Part shown: positions 24,876-29,504 of the stretch, piece by piece
How the letters are laid out: each line of letters begins with the position of its first letter
Position numbering within the stretch: position 1 is the stretch's first letter
Translations under genes and position numbers: made by a program
Notes under the pieces: generated by a model
What the model was told of the DNA's origin: nothing
What the model saw: only the letters and a program-made list of their open reading frames with translations
The model's database searches: none
Source of the DNA: CBCXVS01 sp965178525
GTDB lineage: Bacteria; Tectomicrobia; Entotheonellia; Entotheonellales; Entotheonellaceae
DNA length: 29,504 nucleotides
Assembly (NCBI GenBank): GCA_965178525.1
Contig: CBCXVS010000058.1
Span: forward strand, 1-29,504
Direction: 5' to 3'

Positions 24876-25182
24876 TGTACTTGCCCCCTTTCCTAGACCG
24901 TCTGCAGTGCGAGCCTGCGGCTGACCCTGTCATCCTCATCGCACTTGGGCAGACCGTGACCAGATTTCTCCAACGTGAGCCGTTCTGCTCCCCGGAGTAT
25001 AGGAATTTCAGGGCGACCCGGCAAGGGGGGGCATAGAGAGGATAGGAGGATACCGGGATGCCGACGCGTCCTTCACGGAGCCTCTTCATCCAAGCAAGTC
25101 CCAAGCCATTGCATGCTGGAATAGTTTTTGATACAAGAACACTCACAACACCTTCGACCATATAAAGCCAGGAGGGCTTAGC
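24876..25182. other. Divergent intergenic region
   Basis: 307 bases between the divergent amidohydrolase and SDR genes, with no convincing coding content. It should contain promoters for both directions. It becomes more AT-rich over the last 80 bases before the SDR, where a possible promoter and a clear AGGAGG are found. No convincing inverted repeat or riboswitch was seen. Confidence 0.5.
25109..25137 (+). promoter_or_regulatory. Possible sigma-70-like promoter for the SDR operon
   Basis: TTGCAT and TACAAG are separated by 17 bases in the AT-richer part of the divergent region, 45 bases before the SDR start. The -10 match is weak, so this is a tentative call. Confidence 0.25.
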
Positions 25183-25968
25183 ATGGCACGACTCACCGAC
25201 AAAGTCGCCCTCGTGACCGGCGCCGCCGGCGGCATCGGACAAGCGATGATCCAACGGCTGGCAGAAGAAGGCGCCCATATCGTTGCGGTCGATATCGATA
25301 CCCGCTTTGCAGACGAGACGACCCGCATCATCACGGGCTTGGGCCGCCAAGTCGAAACCCTACCGATTGATGTCACCAAACGAGCCGATATCGACCGCAT
25401 GATTCAACATACGGTCGGAACTCTGGGCCGCCTGGATATTCTCATGAATAACGCCGGCGTCATCCGTTTCCAGGAGATGCACAAGATCACCGAGGACGAT
25501 TGGGATTTCGTCTGTAACGTGAATCTCAAAGGCGCCTTTTTCGTCATGCAAGCGGCGGCGCGACAGATGATGCAACAGGGCGCTGGCGGCAAGATCGTCA
25601 ATACCGCTTCCGTGTCCGGGAAACAACCGGAACCCCTGTTTGTGCACTATGGCGTGAGCAAAGCCGGCGTCATTTCCATGACCAAAAGCGCCGCCGTCGT
25701 CCTGGGGCCGCATGGCATTACCGTCAACGCCATTTGTCCGGGCTCGACCGTGACCAATATGCATCTGACCGTGGCGCATGCGTGGGCTGAACGCAACAAT
25801 ATTTCGGTGGAGGAGCAGATCAAGCAACGTGAAGCTGCACTGCCCACCGGGCGGCGCAATGACCCGAGCGATATTGCCGCCATGGCGGCGTTTCTGGCTT
25901 CGGATGATGCCCGCAATATTACCGGACAGGCGTACAATGTCGACGGCGGTTTGATGATGACAGCCTGA
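25183..25968 (+). CDS. Short-chain dehydrogenase/reductase (classical SDR)
   Basis: 261-residue NAD(P)-dependent oxidoreductase. The cofactor loop is TGAAGGIG (12-19) and NNAG lies near 91-94. The catalytic residues are Ser143 (NTASVSG), Tyr156 and Lys160 (YGVSK), followed by a normal PGSTVTNM segment and the C-terminal signature NVDGGLMM. An acidic residue after the second strand (VAVDID) favours NAD over NADP. Start ATG 25183 is preceded by AGGAGG at 25170-25175. The stop lies 11 bases before the CoA-transferase start, so the two probably form an operon that oxidises or reduces a CoA-linked or free hydroxy substrate. The exact substrate is not readable. Confidence 0.9.
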   Translation: MARLTDKVALVTGAAGGIGQAMIQRLAEEGAHIVAVDIDTRFADETTRIITGLGRQVETLPIDVTKRADIDRMIQHTVGTLGRLDILMNNAGVIRFQEMHKITEDDWDFVCNVNLKGAFFVMQAAARQMMQQGAGGKIVNTASVSGKQPEPLFVHYGVSKAGVISMTKSAAVVLGPHGITVNAICPGSTVTNMHLTVAHAWAERNNISVEEQIKQREAALPTGRRNDPSDIAAMAAFLASDDARNITGQAYNVDGGLMMTA

Positions 25969-25972
25969 GGAA

Positions 25973-26000
25973 ATGCGGAATGCGGAATGCGGAATGCGGA
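25973..26000 (+). repeat. Heptamer repeat (ATGCGGA)x4 over a start codon
   Basis: Four exact tandem copies of ATGCGGA begin four bases after the SDR stop and cover the start of the next gene. Each unit contains an ATG, and because the unit is 7 bases long, consecutive ATGs fall in different frames. Only the one at 25980 is in frame. The same unit, inverted, forms the array at 29421-29504. Confidence 0.95.
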
Positions 26001-28565
26001 ATCAAAACAGCCGAGGCTGCGGAGATGTTGGCGGGCGTGCGGGTACTAGATCTGACCACGGGCGGCGCCATGCTTTGTGGCCGTGTGCTGGGGGATCTGG
26101 GCGCGGATGTCATTGCGGTGGAGCCGCCTGGAGGCAATCCGGCCCGGTATCGGGCGCCGTTTTGGCACGACCGTGAAGGGCTGGAGACCAGCCTGTTTTG
26201 GCTGGCATATGGCGCCAATAAACGCAGCGTGACGCTCGATCTGCACCGCGCGCAGGACCAGGAGCGCTTTCGCCACCTGGTTCTCACTGCAGATGTGGTG
26301 ATCGAGTCCTTTCCGCCCGACTATTTGGACGATCTCGGTCTGGGCTATGCCGAGCTGTCCCAGGCGCATCCCCAACTTATCATGACATCGATCACCCCCT
26401 TTGGGCAGACGGGGCCGCGCCGGCACTACCGCGCCACCGATCTGATCACCATGGCGATGGGTGGGAGTGCGTTTCTCATTGGCGAGCCTGGGCGTGCACC
26501 GCTCCGTATCGGTTTCCCACAGGCCGAGTTGCATGCCGGCGCTGAGGCCGGTGTCGCGACGCTGCTGGCCCTGCACTACCGCAACCAGGCCGGTGTCGGG
26601 CAACACATTGATGTCGCGGCCCAATCCTGTATCGTCTGGGCGCTGATGAACGCCTCGCATTTCGCCGCCCTCGGCCAACCGACGCGGCATCGCTTTGGAG
26701 CCTATCGCGAAAGCCTACCAGGCCGGCACCGCATCATCTTTCCCTGCAAAGATGGCTATGTCTCGGCGCTCTTTTTCGGCGGCCCCTTTGGCGCTCGCGG
26801 GTGCCATGGCTTCGTGCGCTGGATGGCCGAGTTCCACATGGCGCCAGCCCATCTGTTGGAAACGGATTGGGACACCTGGGATGATGTCTACCTGGCCGAG
26901 CTGGGGGAAGCCGCACAGCAGGAAATCGACCGCGTTGAATGTGCGTTAGCCGATTTCTTTGTCCACTTTACCATGCGTGAACTGTACGAGCAGGCGTTGG
27001 AACGCCGCTTGATGCTAGCGCCGATCGCGCATGCTCAGACGATCATGGACGATCCACATCTTGCCGCGCGCAACTATTTTGTCCCGTTGTATCATCCCGC
27101 CCTCGGCGATACGCTGTCGTTTCCCGGTCCGTTCGCCCAGTGCAGCGCCACGCCACTGAGCATCCGGCGCAGCGCCCCCCGGTTGGGAGAGCACAACCAC
27201 GCGATTCTGGCCCACGAACGCGGATGGTCTGACGAGACCGTGCGGGCTCATGCGGATGCCGCCGCACGCGTGGTGCCGGCGGCGTGGCCACGACCGGCTG
27301 TGCCGCCAGGGCATGACGTATCGGTTTCCCGGCAACTTCAGCCCAAGCGTGACCGGCAGCCACTGCAGCACGTGCGGGTGTTGGACCTGACATGGTACGC
27401 AACGGGCCCTATCGGCACCAAGTATCTCGCGGACCACGGGGCGGAGGTCATCAAAGTGGAATCGGCGTTGAAGCCCGATGGCCTGCGCCAGGCGCCGCCT
27501 TGGCGGGGTTCGTATGAGGACCTCAACACGAGTCAGTTTTTCGCCAATTACAACACCAGCAAACGGAGTATCGCGCTGAATTTGACCACCCTTGAGGCCC
27601 GCCAACTGGTGAAGCGGCTGGTGTGCGAATGGGCGGATGTCGTGGTGGAAAGTTTTACGCCGGGCATCATGGCCAAATGGGGGCTGGATTATCCCGCCTT
27701 GCAGCGGCTGCGCCCCAATTTGATCATGCTCAGCACCTGTATGCAAGGCCAAACCGGCCCCCACGCCCATTATGCCGGTTTTGGCAATATGCTGGCGGCC
27801 ATCTGCGGCTTTTATCATCTCACCGGTTATCTCGACAGCGGCCCGATGCCGGTCTATGGCGCCTACACCGATTTTGTGGCCTGCCGCTTTGCCGGGCTCG
27901 TTTTACTCGCCGCCCTTGAACACCGCCGGCGCACGGGGGAAGGGCAGCACATCGACCTGTCTCAGTACGAGACGAGTTTACACTTCCTGACGCCAACGCT
28001 CCTCGACTATGCCGCCAATGGCCGGCTGGCGCAGCGGCAAGGCAACACGTGCGCCACGGCCGCACCGCATGGCATCTACCGCTGTAAGGGAGAAGACCGC
28101 TGGTGTGCCATCGCCGTCACCAACGAGGCGGAATGGCAGGCGTTCTGTACAGTTTTGGGCCACCCGTCGTGGACGCGCCGCTCCTGCTTTGTAACCATGG
28201 CGTCGCGTTTGCGGCATGTGCTGGAGCTCGACCGCCGGGTCGAAGCCTGGACGCGCAAGCTGCCGTCGCTCACCGTGATGGAGATGTTGCAGCAGTCCGG
28301 CGTGCCCGCCGGTGTGGTGCAAAACGGCGCCGATTTGTATCGGGATCCGCAACTGCGGCATTGCGGCTTTTTTGTCGAGCTGGCGCATGCGCGCATGGGC
28401 TGGGTGCCCTATGAGGGACATTCATTTCACCTCTCGGAGAGCCCTGGGGCCCTCTGGTCACCGGCCCCATTGCTCGGCGAGCACACCACGACGGTGCTGC
28501 GGGATATCTTGCGTCTGCCAGCGGCAACCATCGCCCAGCTCGAGGCGCAGGGTGTTTTACAATGA
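25980..28565 (+). CDS. Tandem CaiB/BaiF (class III) CoA-transferase fusion
   Basis: 861 residues, twice the usual size of about 400, with two family III CoA-transferase domains. The first (about 15-405) starts VRVLDLTTGGAMLCGRVLGD. The second (about 460-855) starts VRVLDLTWYATGPIGTKYL. Both carry the GADVI.VE, KRS..L.L and ADVV.ESF segments. The position of the catalytic Asp holds Glu183 in the first half (FPQAELHAG) and Asp631 in the second (GAYTDFVA), suggesting that only the second half forms the usual acyl-anhydride intermediate. Start 25980 has GAGG nine bases upstream but lies in a heptamer repeat. ATG 26025, just before the conserved domain, is the alternative. It probably moves CoA between carboxylic acids; the substrate is unknown. 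Confidence 0.9.
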   Translation: MRNAECGIKTAEAAEMLAGVRVLDLTTGGAMLCGRVLGDLGADVIAVEPPGGNPARYRAPFWHDREGLETSLFWLAYGANKRSVTLDLHRAQDQERFRHLVLTADVVIESFPPDYLDDLGLGYAELSQAHPQLIMTSITPFGQTGPRRHYRATDLITMAMGGSAFLIGEPGRAPLRIGFPQAELHAGAEAGVATLLALHYRNQAGVGQHIDVAAQSCIVWALMNASHFAALGQPTRHRFGAYRESLPGRHRIIFPCKDGYVSALFFGGPFGARGCHGFVRWMAEFHMAPAHLLETDWDTWDDVYLAELGEAAQQEIDRVECALADFFVHFTMRELYEQALERRLMLAPIAHAQTIMDDPHLAARNYFVPLYHPALGDTLSFPGPFAQCSATPLSIRRSAPRLGEHNHAILAHERGWSDETVRAHADAAARVVPAAWPRPAVPPGHDVSVSRQLQPKRDRQPLQHVRVLDLTWYATGPIGTKYLADHGAEVIKVESALKPDGLRQAPPWRGSYEDLNTSQFFANYNTSKRSIALNLTTLEARQLVKRLVCEWADVVVESFTPGIMAKWGLDYPALQRLRPNLIMLSTCMQGQTGPHAHYAGFGNMLAAICGFYHLTGYLDSGPMPVYGAYTDFVACRFAGLVLLAALEHRRRTGEGQHIDLSQYETSLHFLTPTLLDYAANGRLAQRQGNTCATAAPHGIYRCKGEDRWCAIAVTNEAEWQAFCTVLGHPSWTRRSCFVTMASRLRHVLELDRRVEAWTRKLPSLTVMEMLQQSGVPAGVVQNGADLYRDPQLRHCGFFVELAHARMGWVPYEGHSFHLSESPGALWSPAPLLGEHTTTVLRDILRLPAATIAQLEAQGVLQ

Positions 28566-28592
28566 GGAGTAGAGGGAGGGCAGGACACACAG

Positions 28593-29300
28593 ATGGAACC
28601 CATGACACCTGCAGCAACGATTTTGATTGTTGAAGATGACCCCAAGACGGCGTCGTTGGTCGCCTTGTATCTGGAGCGAGAGGGATTCAAAACGTGCCAT
28701 GCCCCGGACGGTCAGCAAGCTCTCAAACTGGCGCGGCAGCACACGCCCTGTTTTGTCATCCTCGATCTCATGCTACCCCGCCTGGATGGCATGGAGGTTT
28801 GCCGCGAGTTGCGCCGGCTCTCCGATGTGCCCATTCTCATCCTCTCGGCCCGCGAAGACGAATTCGATCGCGTGGTAGGTCTCTCGATTGGCGCGGATGA
28901 TTATGTCGTCAAACCGTTTAGCCCGCGCGAGCTAGTGGCGCGTGTCAAAGCGATCATGCGCCGCATGCGTCTGCAGCCAACACCGGCGGACACGATCTAC
29001 GCGCATGGCGACCTCATACTCGATCGTGACAAACGCAAAGTGACACTCGGCGGGCAACCTGTGTTCCTCACACCCTCCGAATATGTCCTCTTGCAAGCCT
29101 TGATGGCCGTACCCGGTCGGGTCTTGTCACGCCAAGAGCTTCTAGATCATCTCTACCCCGGCGGGGATGCCGTCATCGATCGCGTGATTGATGTACACAC
29201 TGGCAAATTGCGGCAAAAAATCGAGTACGATCCCAGCCAACCGCAGTATATTGTCACCATGCGCGGCATTGGCTACCGCTTTGCCGAAGTGAAGCACTAG
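28593..29300 (+). CDS. OmpR/PhoB-family response regulator
   Basis: 235 residues. The receiver domain has the acidic pair Glu14/Asp15/Asp16, phospho-acceptor Asp58 (VILDLMLPRLDG), Ser85 (ILSARE) and Lys107 (DDYVVKPFSPRE). The C-terminal winged-helix domain has LTPSEYVLLQALMAVPGRVL, the recognition-helix region VIDRVIDVHTGKLRQKI and VTMRGIGYRF. ATG 28593 follows a GAGGGAGGG stretch; ATG 28602 would also be possible. It lies 27 bases after the CoA-transferase, probably in the same transcript. No histidine kinase is visible before the window ends, so its partner is elsewhere or beyond the edge. Confidence 0.92.
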   Translation: MEPMTPAATILIVEDDPKTASLVALYLEREGFKTCHAPDGQQALKLARQHTPCFVILDLMLPRLDGMEVCRELRRLSDVPILILSAREDEFDRVVGLSIGADDYVVKPFSPRELVARVKAIMRRMRLQPTPADTIYAHGDLILDRDKRKVTLGGQPVFLTPSEYVLLQALMAVPGRVLSRQELLDHLYPGGDAVIDRVIDVHTGKLRQKIEYDPSQPQYIVTMRGIGYRFAEVKH

Positions 29301-29309
29301 CAGCTGTCA

Positions 29310-29347
29310 AGCGTCCTTGCAGGGAAGCAAGGGCGCTCTCAGCTTTT
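29310..29347 (+). terminator. Probable intrinsic terminator after the response regulator
   Basis: An 11-bp stem (AGCGTCCTTGC with GCAAGGGCGCT, one G-U pair) has a six-base loop, nine bases after the stop. A short T-run (29344-29347) follows after six bases. The stem is strong and the T-tract weak. It would end the SDR/CoA-transferase/regulator transcript. Confidence 0.6.
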
Positions 29348-29420
29348 GGAAAGCCCTAATGGACACCGAGCATCCGCACCACACAGAAAAACGAGTTTTA
29401 GCATATCCTCCACCTTCTTC

Positions 29421-29504
29421 CATTCCGCATTCCGCATTCCGCATTCCGCATTCCGCATTCCGCATTCCGCATTCCGCATTCCGCATTCCGCATTCCGCAT
29501 TCCG
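29421..29504 (+). repeat. Heptamer array (CATTCCG)x12 at the window edge
   Basis: Twelve perfect copies fill the last 84 bases and run off the end. The unit is the reverse complement of the ATGCGGA repeat at 25973-26000. No coding sequence overlaps it. The total array length cannot be known from this window. Confidence 0.97.

Noticed and set aside
26046..26690. Minus-strand ORF inside the CoA-transferase gene
   Set aside because: It is a shadow of the clearly conserved CaiB/BaiF coding frame.

Overview
This window is dominated by a hybrid non-ribosomal peptide synthetase/polyketide synthase (NRPS/PKS) locus at about 1-19519. A block of well-formed, apparently unrelated genes follows at 19593-29300. 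No rRNA, tRNA, CRISPR array or complete insertion sequence was recognised. The DNA is GC-rich, the NRPS domains look like those of cyanobacterial and other complex-producer clusters, and the right flank carries COG3618-type amidohydrolase, SDR and tandem CaiB/BaiF genes. This suits an uncultured, biosynthetically rich bacterium. A Tectomicrobia/Entotheonella-like symbiont is my guess, and the sequence does not prove it.

Left region: gene 1 (reconstructed 12-9664, left end truncated) reads E(partial)-C-A-PCP-KS-AT-KR-ACP-TE. Gene 2 starts 15 bases later (9680-19519) and reads C-A-PCP-C-A-PCP-C-A-PCP plus a short basic, probably helical tail. Specificity residues read by anchoring on the GrsA core motifs suggest an aromatic residue, probably Tyr, for A1. 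A2 is unassigned, A3 is Pro, and A4 is a basic residue. The AT carries the HAFH motif of malonyl-CoA-selective ATs.

The NRPS/PKS genes are heavily interrupted. I count about 15 lesions (11 frame changes and 4 in-frame stops) between 6.1 and 19.4 kb, each placed by following conserved motifs from one frame to another. The genes to the right show none. In addition, the ketosynthase keeps its Cys but has both catalytic His positions changed to Asn, and the A10 Lys is replaced in A1 and A4. The cluster is either a decaying biosynthetic locus or a badly assembled one that also carries truly unusual active sites.

Right region: a P1B-like P-type ATPase without the CPC metal motif is followed by two unrecognised membrane-protein genes that overlap by ATGA, so the trio is a candidate membrane system. 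A convergent amidohydrolase (minus strand) comes next. A plus-strand run of SDR, double CaiB/BaiF CoA-transferase and OmpR/PhoB response regulator ends at a hairpin. A heptamer repeat (ATGCGGA) sits exactly on the CoA-transferase start. The same unit, inverted, forms a 12-copy array that runs off the right edge.
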